Positions 20,878-29,221 of a stretch of DNA of 64,000 nt are shown here, piece after piece. Source of the DNA: Dokdonella_A ginsengisoli (GTDB taxonomy: Bacteria > Pseudomonadota > Gammaproteobacteria > Xanthomonadales > Rhodanobacteraceae); contig NZ_JBHSHD010000017.1 of the NCBI RefSeq assembly GCF_042652785.1, positions 85,747 through 149,746 of the forward strand, written 5' to 3'. How positions within the stretch are numbered: position 1 is the first letter of the stretch; every line of letters starts with the position of its first letter. Both the position numbers and the translations under genes were made by a program. The notes beneath the pieces were generated by a model, which did no database searches, was not told where the DNA came from, and was given only the letters and a program-made list of their open reading frames with translations.

Positions 20878-21051
20878 GGGCTTCCTCCCGGGCGAAAGGC
20901 GTGCATGGTACGGCCTGCCGCCTAAGCGGCCAACTGAAGCGCCGCGACAGGCCGGCGGCGCCGCGGAGTCGACGAGCATCGATCGCTCGCTCGCGCGCTG
21001 ACGCGCAGACGCGGCGCGATCGGAGGACGAACGCGTCCGCCGGCCTCGCCG

Positions 21052-21870
21052 CTAGCGCAGGCGAAACCGCACCGGAACGACCAGCTCCAGCGTCTCCCCG
21101 GCGATTTCCGGCGGCGGCGGCGGCAACGGCTCGGCACGCCGGACCACCGCCAGGGCTTCTTCGTCGAGCGCCGCGGATCCGCTGCTGCGCTCGATCCGTG
21201 CAGCCAGCACGCGGCCACGGCGGTCGACGCGGAAGCGCAGGTCCGCGGTGCCCTGCTCCCGCGCGCGCTGCGCGGCGAACGGATAGCGCCGATGCCGTTC
21301 GAGATGCGCAAGCACGATCGCCTGCCAGTCCGAAGTGCGATGTGCCGCGACCGCAGCGGCGGCGGCATCCTGCCCGACCGCGTCGCGCGGCGATGCCGAC
21401 GCCGGTTCTTCCTTCGGCCGGTCTTCGCGTTCCGTCGCGTCTGCCACCGCGCGCTGTGGTTCCGCCTGCGCGACTTCGCCGACCGCAACGGGAAGCGGCG
21501 CCGCGATGGGCGTCATCGTCGGCGTCGGCGCGGCGGTGCGAGACGTCGTCCTCTTCGGCGAGGGACGGCGCGGTTCCGGCAGGGTTGGGGCCGCGGCTGC
21601 GAGGGGCGCCGGCGCGGCCGGTGGCGTGGCCTCGACGCCGGAAAGATCGATCAGCACCACGGTCATCCGCTGCGACGGCAATCGCGGCGCGGGCGGAGGC
21701 GGACACATCAGGGCCAGGAACGCCGCCGCATGCAGCGCGCACGTCGCGACGAGCGCGAGCACGCGCACCGCCGACAGGTCGCGCAGGCCCGGCCGCGCCG
21801 AGCCGGGCGCCGTACCCGTCCGGTGCCGCTGGCCGCGTCCATCCGGGCGCATCAAGGAGATGCGGTCCAA
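21052..21870 (-). CDS. tonB: Energy transducer TonB
   Basis: The 272-aa protein has one N-terminal membrane helix (VRVLALVATCALHAAAFLAL), a long periplasmic linker rich in Pro, Ala and charged residues, and a C-terminal TonB domain: HLERHRRYPFAAQRAREQG contains the R-R-Y-P motif, followed by a beta strand segment ADLRFRVDRRGRV and the S-S-G-x-x-x-L-D-E-E-A helix. TonB passes proton-motive energy to outer-membrane receptors. Start choice between 21870 and an ATG 18 bases later is uncertain. It is divergent from a haem-type receptor gene and shares the 188-base region with its Fur-box-like site. Confidence 0.9.
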   Translation of the reverse strand: MDRISLMRPDGRGQRHRTGTAPGSARPGLRDLSAVRVLALVATCALHAAAFLALMCPPPPAPRLPSQRMTVVLIDLSGVEATPPAAPAPLAAAAPTLPEPRRPSPKRTTSRTAAPTPTMTPIAAPLPVAVGEVAQAEPQRAVADATEREDRPKEEPASASPRDAVGQDAAAAAVAAHRTSDWQAIVLAHLERHRRYPFAAQRAREQGTADLRFRVDRRGRVLAARIERSSGSAALDEEALAVVRRAEPLPPPPPEIAGETLELVVPVRFRLR

Positions 21871-21950
21871 GCGGCCGACCCGGCGGCGGCGATCCGGCTC
21901 GCAGAGACGATGGCGATCGCCCCTTCTGCATCGGCCCCGGCAAGGATATG

Positions 21951-21969
21951 ATTACGAATCATTCTTATT
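21951..21969. promoter_or_regulatory. Fur-box-like site between tonB and the TonB receptor
   Basis: Read on the minus strand the site is AATAAGAATGATTCGTAAT, matching about 15 of 19 positions of the common Fur pattern AATGAGAATNATTCTCATT. It stands out as the only AT-rich stretch nearby and sits between divergent tonB and receptor genes, so iron-responsive control of both is likely. Confidence 0.65.
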
Positions 21970-21997
21970 TGCATTTATATCCGAGCGCCATGATAAC
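21969..21997 (+). promoter_or_regulatory. Candidate -35/-10 promoter of the receptor operon
   Basis: TTGCAT at 21969-21974 and GATAAC at 21992-21997 are spaced 17 bases apart. The -35 element touches the Fur-box-like site, as expected for repression. It implies a transcript starting near 22004 and therefore supports the receptor start codon at 22059 rather than 21990. Confidence 0.45.
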
Positions 21998-22058
21998 GCC
22001 CTCCACCCCGCCGTGCGCGCATCGACGCGCCTTCCGACTCGATCGCCGGCCGCCTGGA

Positions 22059-24134
22059 ATGCGGCGTGCGCTGCTGTGGCTGGCCATCGTCACCGGCACG
22101 ACGGGCGCGTCGGCGCAGGAATCGCCCGCTTCCACCGCCGCGCCGCCGCCGGGCGCGGCCGACACCGTGTACCTGTCGCCGCTGGTCACCGACGCCAATG
22201 CGCAGGACCCGTACGCCGAGCCGGCTGCGAAGAGCACCATCGGCCGCGATGCCATCGACCTGTTCGGCGGCCAGAACCTCGACGACGCCCTGCGCGCCAC
22301 GCCCGGCACGTTCACGCGCGACAGTCCGCAGAACCCCGGCATCGCGGTCGACATCCGCGGCATGGAGGGATCGGGCCGCGTCACCATGACGATCGACGGC
22401 GTGCGCCAGAATTTCCGCTTCACCGGCCACGAGGCGCAGGGCTTCACCTACGTCGATCCGGCGCTGCTCGCCGGCGTCGACGTCAGCCGCGGCGCAACGA
22501 GCGGCGCCGCCGGCGCCGGCGCGCTGGCGGGCGCCGCCAACTTCCGCACGCTCGCACCGGCCGACGTGCTGCGCGACGGCGCCAACGCCGGCGGCTTCGT
22601 CGGCGTTTCCTGGGGCGACAACGGCGGCGGTTTCGCGCCGGTCGCCGCCGGCGCGGTGCGCACCGGGGCCTGGAGCTTCCTCGCCGCCGCCAGCCGCCGC
22701 TCGCCCGACGACTACGGGAACGGCAAGGGCCAGACCGTGCCGTACACCGGACAGGACCTGCGCTCCGGGCTGCTCAAGGCCGAGTTCCGGCCGAGCGACG
22801 CGCACCGGCTCGCGCTCGGCGCCGTGCTCTACGACAACGACTTCATCGCCAATTCCTACGACCAGACCATCGGCTCGCGGCAGTTCACCGCCAACTACGC
22901 CTACACGCCGGGCGGCCACGCGGTCGACCTGCGCGTCAACGCCTATCGCAGCGACGTGCGCATGAAGTACGGCACCTCGCCGACATTGCCCAACGGCGGC
23001 AGCGGCGCCGGGCGCCGCATCGAGGACACCGGCACCGGCTTCGACGCGACCAACACCACGCGCCTGGGCGAACACCTGTCGAGCACCTACGGCGTCGCGT
23101 ACTTCCACGACGACGTCGATTCGATCAACAGCGCCGTCGCACCGGGCTTCGGCGTCAATCCGAGCGGCGAGAACTCGATCGCGAGCGCGTTCTCCGACAC
23201 CACCCTCCGCTACGGCATCACCGACACGATTCTCGGCCTGCGCTACGACCGCTATCACGTCGAGGGTTCCGGCTCGGTCACCGCGGGCAATCCGCTCGGC
23301 ATGCCGGCGGGCCGCTACGCGGTCGACCGTTCGGGCGGCGCGTTCAATCCGTCGCTGACGTTCGCGGTCACGCCGCTCCCGTGGCTGCAGCCGTACCTGC
23401 GCTGGTCGCGCACGTTCCGCCCGCCGACCGTCTCGGAAACGCTGATGGGCGGCGACCATCCGGCCGACGGCGGCCCGACGCAGACGTTCTACCCGAACCC
23501 GTTCCTGAAGCCGGAGAAATCGCGCGGCTGGGAGCTCGGCGTCAACGTCGGCACCGACCGGGTCTTGCGCAGCGACGACCGGCTGCGCGCCAAGGTCACG
23601 GTCTACCGCAACGCGGTCGACGACTACGTCACCGCGACGTTCGCCCCGGCCGGCGGCGCGTTCTTCGGCAACAACCCCGGCACCTCGATCGTCAAGGGCG
23701 TCGAAGTCGAAGGCGGCTACGACGCCGGCTTCGCGTTCGCCAACCTCACCTACTCGCACACCGACTCCGATCTCAAGTCGCAGGTCAACGGCCTGGGTGC
23801 GCAGAGTTACCTGCCGGACGAGGTCTACGGTGCGACGCTCGGCGCGCGCCTGGCCGAACGCCGCCTCACGATCGGCGCGCGCTGGTCGAAGGTCTCGCGC
23901 AGCTTCATCGGCGAGGAGAACGCCTACGGCGCCAACCGCCCCTGGGAACCGGGCTACGACCTGGTCGACCTGTTCGCCAACTACGTCTTCGACAGCGGCC
24001 TGGAGCTGCGCGCCAACGTCGCCAATGCCGACGACACCGTCTACACCCCGGCGCTGAGCACACCGGCCGCCGGCACCTCGGTCGAAACCGGCCGCGGACG
24101 CACCTGGTCACTGACCGCGAAATACACGTTCTGA
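22059..24134 (+). CDS. TonB-dependent haem/haemoglobin-type outer-membrane receptor
   Basis: The 691-aa receptor starts with a signal peptide (MRRALLWLAIVTGTTGASA), then a plug domain (about residues 50-175: NLDDALRATPGTF, DIRGMEGSGRVTMTIDGVRQ) and a 22-stranded barrel ending in W-S-L-T-A-K-Y-T-F with terminal Phe. The extracellular region carries FRPPTVSET and YPNPFLKPEKS, equivalents of the FRAP and NPNL boxes that mark haem receptors such as HasR. An in-frame ATG at 21990 is possible but would fall inside the predicted promoter. It is 45 bases upstream of a small secreted protein gene with which it likely forms a Fur-controlled operon. Confidence 0.85.
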   Translation: MRRALLWLAIVTGTTGASAQESPASTAAPPPGAADTVYLSPLVTDANAQDPYAEPAAKSTIGRDAIDLFGGQNLDDALRATPGTFTRDSPQNPGIAVDIRGMEGSGRVTMTIDGVRQNFRFTGHEAQGFTYVDPALLAGVDVSRGATSGAAGAGALAGAANFRTLAPADVLRDGANAGGFVGVSWGDNGGGFAPVAAGAVRTGAWSFLAAASRRSPDDYGNGKGQTVPYTGQDLRSGLLKAEFRPSDAHRLALGAVLYDNDFIANSYDQTIGSRQFTANYAYTPGGHAVDLRVNAYRSDVRMKYGTSPTLPNGGSGAGRRIEDTGTGFDATNTTRLGEHLSSTYGVAYFHDDVDSINSAVAPGFGVNPSGENSIASAFSDTTLRYGITDTILGLRYDRYHVEGSGSVTAGNPLGMPAGRYAVDRSGGAFNPSLTFAVTPLPWLQPYLRWSRTFRPPTVSETLMGGDHPADGGPTQTFYPNPFLKPEKSRGWELGVNVGTDRVLRSDDRLRAKVTVYRNAVDDYVTATFAPAGGAFFGNNPGTSIVKGVEVEGGYDAGFAFANLTYSHTDSDLKSQVNGLGAQSYLPDEVYGATLGARLAERRLTIGARWSKVSRSFIGEENAYGANRPWEPGYDLVDLFANYVFDSGLELRANVANADDTVYTPALSTPAAGTSVETGRGRTWSLTAKYTF

Positions 24135-24179
24135 CCGTTCGCCGGTCGCCCTCTTTCCACTGCCACAGGATGATTCACC

Positions 24180-24875
24180 ATGAGAATCCGACCCACGTAC
24201 CTGCTTTGCGCACTGCTTTGCGCCGCCGTCGCCGCTCCGGCGTCGGCCGGCACGTTTGCGCTGTCCTTCAATGCCGACGATTCCAGCCGCTGGTACGACT
24301 TCATCATGGACTGGTTCGCCCAGCTCGATCGCACCGAGAGCGGCACTCCGCCGCTCAACGTGCTCTACACGATCGGCGCGGAAACCGATCCGCTGAACCC
24401 GGTCACCTACCAGGATTCCGGCGACAGCGCCGTCGTGTTCGCGCACGGCCGCGCCTTCACCGACGTCGGCAGCATCACCTACACCGGCAGCGGCAACGGC
24501 ACCTTTCCGATCACCGCCGTCACGCTCGACCTCAATCCCCACGTGAGGACCCAGGAGGCCAGCGCGCTGGGCCTGTCCTACCTCACGACCGTCAGCAACC
24601 CGCAGGGCACGATCACGATCGCCGGCGGTGCGGTGACCGACATCCGGCTCGACGCGGACATCCGCTTCGACCTGGACGCACGCAACGATCCGCTCATCGG
24701 CTACCTGCTGCCGTACGAAGGCACCTTGCTGATGGAGGGCGACCGCTTCGACATCTTCGTCGACGATTCCGCCGGCTCCCACTTCGTCATGCGCTACGTC
24801 TGGGACCTGCACGGCACGGTGGCCGGCGTGGGCGGCGGCGACGTGGTCTTTGCGAACGGCTTCGACCCGTCCTGA
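24180..24875 (+). CDS. Small secreted protein, candidate haemophore, with C-terminal VFANGFD tag
   Basis: The 231-aa product has a signal peptide (MRIRPTYLLCALLCAAVAAPASA) and a compact beta-rich domain. It is encoded directly behind a haem-type receptor and a Fur-box-like promoter, as hasA-type haemophores often are. The segment LSFNADDSSRWYDFIMDWFA and the later GDSAVVFAHGRAFTDVGSITYT loosely recall the start and middle of HasA proteins, and His and Tyr residues are present, but this resemblance is weak and HasA lacks a Sec signal. The protein ends GGGDVVFANGFDPS, another copy of the tag. Exported haem- or iron-binding partner of the receptor is my best inference. Confidence 0.6.
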   Translation: MRIRPTYLLCALLCAAVAAPASAGTFALSFNADDSSRWYDFIMDWFAQLDRTESGTPPLNVLYTIGAETDPLNPVTYQDSGDSAVVFAHGRAFTDVGSITYTGSGNGTFPITAVTLDLNPHVRTQEASALGLSYLTTVSNPQGTITIAGGAVTDIRLDADIRFDLDARNDPLIGYLLPYEGTLLMEGDRFDIFVDDSAGSHFVMRYVWDLHGTVAGVGGGDVVFANGFDPS

Positions 24876-25126
24876 CCCGCCACGGGCGAAGGGGGAACAT
24901 CCGGCATTGGGGATGTTTCCACTTGTAGCAATGTCAAGATGAGTGACCGCGGTCGCCGGCCGCGGCCGCTCTCCGTCCCTCGATCCGGCACAAGCGCCCC
25001 GCGCAGCCGCCCGCAAGGCGGCGCCGCGACGGCGCTTCCGGCCGGTCCGGCGCTTCCGGAGGCGGCGGCGGCGCCTCGCAGCGGATTCCCGCCGGACGGC
25101 GGCGAAGCCGCTGCCCTCGCGCTGCG

Positions 25127-25142
25127 GTAGGCTTATGCTTAC
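25127..25142. promoter_or_regulatory. Imperfect palindrome upstream of the first TetR gene
   Basis: GTAGGCTTATGCTTAC matches its own reverse complement at 12 of 16 positions, with GTA/TAC ends, and lies 29 bases before the tetR start. TetR regulators often repress themselves through such a site. The rest of 24876-25171 shows only an imperfect hairpin near 24893-24919. Confidence 0.35.
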
Positions 25143-25171
25143 GCACAGCAATCCTGAGGGCGCGTTCGTCG

Positions 25172-25978
25172 ATGTCCAAACCCCCTTCCGTCCGTTCCGG
25201 CAGTACCAAGGCACGCCTGCTGGAGGCGGCCGAGGAACTGTTCATCGAACATGGCTACGAGTCCATGTCGCTGCGTCAGATCACGACGCAGGCCGGCGCG
25301 AATCTCGCCGCGGTGAACTATCACTTCGGCAGCAAGGAAGCCCTCGTGCAGGAGCTGCTGACGCAGCGATTCGACCGTCTCAACCAGGAGCGCCTGCAGC
25401 TGCTGTCGATCTGCGAGAAGCAGTACGGCGAGCAGCCGATGGACGTCTCCACCGTGCTCGGCGTGCTGTTCGTGCCGGGCCTGCGGCTCACCCGCAGCAC
25501 GCTCGGCGGGCCGAACTTCCTGCGCCTGCTCGGACGCGTGTACAGCGACCCGTCGCCGTTCATGCGCGAGTACCTGCGCGAGCACTACGAGTCGATTTCC
25601 GGGCGCTTCTTCGAGGCCTTCTCGCGCGCGCTGCCGCATGTGCCGCGCCACGAGCTCGGCATGCGCCTGCAGTTCAGCCTGAAGGCGCTGTCGGGCATGC
25701 TCGCCAGCGAGGACACCGACGAACTCGCCGCCGCGATCTGCATCGGCGAGGAGGTCAAGGACACGCTGATGATCGAGCGCCTGATCGCCTTCATCTCGCC
25801 GGTGCTGACCACGCCGTTCGCGTCGGTGCGACAGGCCGGCCCGATCGAGCGCGTGCTGAGCCTGGCCGACCTCGCCGCCGCGGCCGTCGACGAACACGAG
25901 CACAAGGATCCGCGCGTGCGCGGCCGCAAGCCGTCGGCGGGATCGGCGTCGTGGCGTTCGGGCGCGGCCGATCCCTGA
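25172..25978 (+). CDS. TetR family regulator, paralogue 1
   Basis: This 268-aa repressor has the N-terminal helix-turn-helix (ARLLEAAEELFIEHGYESMS, LRQITTQAGANLAAVNYHFG, SKEALVQELL) and a long C-terminal ligand domain with the D-P-S-P-F-[MI]-R-[ED] block. It is clearly related along its whole length to the regulator at 33256-34050, sharing for example FSLKALSG, ALPHVPRHELG and LGVLFVPxLRL. The pair faces each other at the two ends of a 9-kb accessory block. The last 35 residues are basic and low-complexity, unlike the partner. The ligand is unknown; the neighbouring genes suggest a hydrophobic compound. Confidence 0.88.
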   Translation: MSKPPSVRSGSTKARLLEAAEELFIEHGYESMSLRQITTQAGANLAAVNYHFGSKEALVQELLTQRFDRLNQERLQLLSICEKQYGEQPMDVSTVLGVLFVPGLRLTRSTLGGPNFLRLLGRVYSDPSPFMREYLREHYESISGRFFEAFSRALPHVPRHELGMRLQFSLKALSGMLASEDTDELAAAICIGEEVKDTLMIERLIAFISPVLTTPFASVRQAGPIERVLSLADLAAAAVDEHEHKDPRVRGRKPSAGSASWRSGAADP

Positions 25979-26005
25979 GCCGCGCCGGACGACAATCGCC
26001 CCGCC

Positions 26006-26995
26006 TCAGTTCCCGGCGAATGCGCAGGCGTCCCAGCCCTGCGGCGTGCCCGCCGTGGACGGCCCGCGGAAATTCGGCAGGTTCGACTGCGCCCACTCGT
26101 CCGCCTGGGCCAGCTCGGCCGGACTCAGGTTCGCCGCGGCCGCGGCGAGCTGGCGGTCGAGCTGCGCGACGCGATGCTCCTCGGCGCCCAGACGGTACAG
26201 CTTGAGATAGCGGTAGTGCTGGGCCGGATCGGTGCCGACCACACCGGCCAGCAGCCCCTGCGCGCCCGGCTCGTAAGCCTGCTGCAGCAGGTCGACCACG
26301 CGCCAGTCACCCGCGGTGAGTCCGGATTCGATCAGCGACCGCGCGTCGTCGCGGTAGGACTGCAGCGACTCGGGATGCTCGAGCAGTCCGCGCGAGTCGT
26401 ACAGCGGCCCACGGCCGAGATAACAGGCCCGCGCGTCCTCGTCGCCGAGCCGCGCCGCCTGCGCGATGTTCGGCACCAGGCTGTCGAGCATCTGCGGACT
26501 GGCGTCGGCGCAGAACTTCTGGTTCTCGCTCACGGTTCGCTGGCGAAGCTCCATCGCGTCGAGCAGGATCTGGTAGGTGCGCAACTGCTCCGGCGTCATG
26601 CCTTCGGTCTTCCTGCCGGTCAGCTCGTCGGAGGCACCGACATTCTTCCATTCCGATCCGCGCAGCCGGTTGCAGCGGTTCACGTCGCGGAACAACCGCG
26701 CCGCGGCGGCGGCGTCGCCGGCGTTGGCGCGCGCCTGCAGATCGGCGAAGGTGTCCTTCAGGGGCGCGCCGATCGGAGGTAGCGGATCGCCCTTGCGAGC
26801 GACTACTGCGGTTCGGCTCCCCGACGGTCCCGGCGACTTCCCCGACGGAACACGGGAACCGGAGCCACCTTGGCTCGGGTCATGGGCCGCAACAACGCTC
26901 GCACGCGAGGACGGCGCGTTCGAGCGCCCCATGAAATAGGCTGCCCCCGCCACTGCGAACATCACGGCAACCAAGGCTGCATCACGCCGCTTCAT
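26006..26995 (-). CDS. Hypothetical membrane-anchored protein, tandem paralogue B
   Basis: The 329-aa protein has one N-terminal hydrophobic anchor (AALVAVMFAVAGAAYFMG), a Ser/Pro/Gly-rich linker to about residue 70, and a helical C-terminal domain. That domain shares a clear pattern with the gene just upstream: D-L-Q-A-R-A-N-A-G-D-A-A-A-A-A-R-L, MLDSLVPNI, ARACYLGRGP, YDSRGLLEHPE, and a Cys-containing end (WDACAFAGN). The D-A-A-A-A-A-R-L-type helix recalls Sel1/TPR repeats. A GGAAG ribosome site favours the ATG at 26995; the ATG at 27019 is possible. No function can be given. Confidence 0.75.
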   Translation of the reverse strand: MKRRDAALVAVMFAVAGAAYFMGRSNAPSSRASVVAAHDPSQGGSGSRVPSGKSPGPSGSRTAVVARKGDPLPPIGAPLKDTFADLQARANAGDAAAAARLFRDVNRCNRLRGSEWKNVGASDELTGRKTEGMTPEQLRTYQILLDAMELRQRTVSENQKFCADASPQMLDSLVPNIAQAARLGDEDARACYLGRGPLYDSRGLLEHPESLQSYRDDARSLIESGLTAGDWRVVDLLQQAYEPGAQGLLAGVVGTDPAQHYRYLKLYRLGAEEHRVAQLDRQLAAAAANLSPAELAQADEWAQSNLPNFRGPSTAGTPQGWDACAFAGN

Positions 26996-27039
26996 GGGCT
27001 CGACGCTTCCTGTCGGCATGCAAGTTCATGTCGTCCTCG

Positions 27040-28026
27040 CTATTCGTACGGAAACGAACACGGATCCCAACCGGGAATCGTCGAATCAGTCGAATTGCTG
27101 CCATTGAAATTTCTCTGGAAAACGGTCTGCGCCCAGGAGTCGGCATCGGCGACCTGCGCCGGCGTGAGCTGCTGCGCCGCCTCGGCCAGCGATGAATTCA
27201 TCTGCGCCGCGCGGTCCGGGTCCGCGCCCAGGTTGTAGAGCTTCATGTAACGATAGTACTGATAGGCATCGGACCCGAGCACGCCGGCGAGAGGGCTCTC
27301 CGAACCCGGCTGATAGGCCCCGCGAAGAACATCCACGACTTTCCAGTCGCCTGCTTGAATGCCTGCATCGACCATCGACGCCACGCTGGTCCGGTAGTTC
27401 GCAAGCCATTCCGGATGGCCCATCAATCCGCGCGTATCGTAGCTCGGCCCGCGTTGCAGATAGCAGGCTCGGGCGTACTCCTCGCCGAGCTGCGCGGCCT
27501 TCTGCAAATTGGGGACCAGGGAATCCAGCATGCTGTCCGTCGCGCCGTCGCACAAACTGTGGAATCTCTGCATGACCTGCTTGCGGGCTTCGATCGCGTC
27601 GAGCTGAACCTGATAGCCTTCCAGCTGCGCCGCGTCCATCGCGTCGACTTTCTCGCTCAACAATTCGTCGGCCAGGCGCGAATTCGACCAGTCGATGCCG
27701 CGCAGGCGACTGCAAAGACCGACGTCGCGATACAAGCGCGTCGCTGCCACGACGTCACCGACATCCGCGCGTGCTTGCAACTCGGCAAAGACTTCCTTCA
27801 AGGGCCGGTCGCCGGGCAGAAGAGGCATTGTCTTGCGCCCGGCGGGGACGCGCGGCTTCTTCCTCGCGCCGCCGACGTCGTGACCTTCGGAAACGGCGGA
27901 AACGCTGGCGTCCTTCGCCGCGCTCCCTTCGGCGGCGGAATTTCGGCCTTGAACCCGACCGAGCAAGTACGCGCATGCGATCGCTGCCGAAGCGATCAGG
28001 ACGAAAGCGATGAACCAGCGACGCAT
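27040..28026 (-). CDS. Hypothetical membrane-anchored protein, tandem paralogue A
   Basis: The 328-aa product has an N-terminal membrane helix (WFIAFVLIASAAIACAYLLG), a linker with many charged residues, and a helical domain from about residue 75 to the end. It matches the next gene through ELQARADVGDVVAATRLYRD, MLDSLVPNLQKAAQLGEEYA, ARACYLQRGPSYDTRGLMGH and a terminal GWDPCSFPYE. Conserved cysteines (GLCSRLRG, SLCDGA, ARACYL, DPCSF) could form disulphides in the periplasm. The pair probably arose by tandem duplication. I do not recognise the family beyond this. Confidence 0.75.
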   Translation of the reverse strand: MRRWFIAFVLIASAAIACAYLLGRVQGRNSAAEGSAAKDASVSAVSEGHDVGGARKKPRVPAGRKTMPLLPGDRPLKEVFAELQARADVGDVVAATRLYRDVGLCSRLRGIDWSNSRLADELLSEKVDAMDAAQLEGYQVQLDAIEARKQVMQRFHSLCDGATDSMLDSLVPNLQKAAQLGEEYARACYLQRGPSYDTRGLMGHPEWLANYRTSVASMVDAGIQAGDWKVVDVLRGAYQPGSESPLAGVLGSDAYQYYRYMKLYNLGADPDRAAQMNSSLAEAAQQLTPAQVADADSWAQTVFQRNFNGSNSTDSTIPGWDPCSFPYE

Positions 28027-28115
28027 GGGCGAAGACTATCGCAGGGCGGCATGAAACCGCCCCGCGTTGCCGGAACCACTATTCGAGCCGATCACGACCG
28101 CCTGAGCCGTCCGAA

Positions 28116-29036
28116 CTACTGCTCGCTGGCGAGCACGTAAGCGGAAGCGGCAAGAGACGTGTCGCCGCTCATGATCGCCGTATTCTTGCCTGCGGCCGAT
28201 GGCAGTCCCACCTTGAGGTTGACCGCACCGGACACCAGGAAGTCGAGCACCGACGTGATGATAGGCAGCCCCAACGCCACGTTGCCACATCCGCTCGCCC
28301 CGGGCACCGCGAACGAATTGTCGACCAGCGAGTTGTCGTCGTCCTGGATGTAACCGACGTAGTTGGCTTCGTCCACCCATACATAGTAGGAATTGCCCGG
28401 CTCGCCCGAGATCGGCTGGTTCGGCGGCGGCGGATTGGTCGTTGCCGTCTGCAGGTTGATCCGGATGGGATTCTGCGGCGAGCCGATGTAGCAGGTGCCG
28501 CCGAGGAACGGATTCTGCAGATGCACGCGTACGGTCAGGCGCGCGGCGACGGGATCCTCGCCACTATCGGGAGCCGGCGGATACAGGGCCTGGAGGAAAT
28601 TCGTCTGGACCGTGTCGACCAATTCGATCGTCGCCGTCACGTCATTGACGGAATTGACGATGCTCCAGAAGGCAACCCACAGCGGAAACGGCCAGTCCGG
28701 CGCCGGATTGGCGATTCCGAGCAGGCCGCCCGGAACCTTGGCGGGAACCGATGCCAGCGTCGGCGCGCCTACCGCGTCGTACAAGGGGGAAGGCCCGACG
28801 CTCTCGAGCCCGCCCTGCAGCGTGATCGGCGAAGTGATCGGCAAAGTGGTGTTCCCGATGACGAACGAACCGGAGCTCACGACGTTGTAGAGGCACGTCG
28901 TGACGCTGGGATTGGTGTACGGACAATTCTTGAAGATCGAGAATGCGCCCGAAGGCGTGCCCGCGATCGCCGCCGGCATCGAAACGATGCCGGCCAGCGC
29001 GGTAGCGAGGGCCAGAGAAAGCGATGTCTTGGACAT
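28116..29036 (-). CDS. Secreted protein of unknown function, 306 aa
   Basis: The product has a signal peptide (MSKTSLSLALATALAGIVSMPAAIA) and a mature domain rich in Pro, Thr, Val and Gly. The blocks FKNCPYTNPSVTTCLYNVVS, PITLQGGLE, NPFLGGTCYIGSPQNPI, LVDNSFAVPGASGCG and LPSAAGKNTAIMSG, with paired cysteines, look like a family of exported proteins I associate mainly with actinobacteria; that link is from memory and unverified. The gene has less extreme GC bias than housekeeping genes nearby, which fits horizontal origin. It lies 185 bases downstream of the PraB-like gene on the same strand. Function is unknown; a wall or surface role with lipophilic compounds is only a guess. Confidence 0.7.
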   Translation of the reverse strand: MSKTSLSLALATALAGIVSMPAAIAGTPSGAFSIFKNCPYTNPSVTTCLYNVVSSGSFVIGNTTLPITSPITLQGGLESVGPSPLYDAVGAPTLASVPAKVPGGLLGIANPAPDWPFPLWVAFWSIVNSVNDVTATIELVDTVQTNFLQALYPPAPDSGEDPVAARLTVRVHLQNPFLGGTCYIGSPQNPIRINLQTATTNPPPPNQPISGEPGNSYYVWVDEANYVGYIQDDDNSLVDNSFAVPGASGCGNVALGLPIITSVLDFLVSGAVNLKVGLPSAAGKNTAIMSGDTSLAASAYVLASEQ

Positions 29037-29221
29037 GGTGAACTCCTGGACTGGGCAATTGACGCTCTGTGCGCGACAAGCGATGGCCCGCGCGAAGAAT
29101 GCAAGGGGGAGAAAAAGCTGCCGCTTCAGGCGTCCGCCCGAAGCGGCAGCGGCGATCCCTGCGATGGTTCGGAGCAGCCGCCTGGAATGACGGCCGTCCG
29201 CCGTTCAGTCCGTTGATCCGA

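Noticed and set aside
20901..21990. Long upstream extension of the haem receptor frame
   Set aside because: It would run antisense through tonB and across the Fur-box-like promoter, with no signal peptide at its start.
24893..24919. Hairpin after the 24180 gene as a terminator
   Set aside because: The arms GGAACATCC and GGATGTTTCC pair only with a bulge and there is no T-run, so I did not list it as a terminator.
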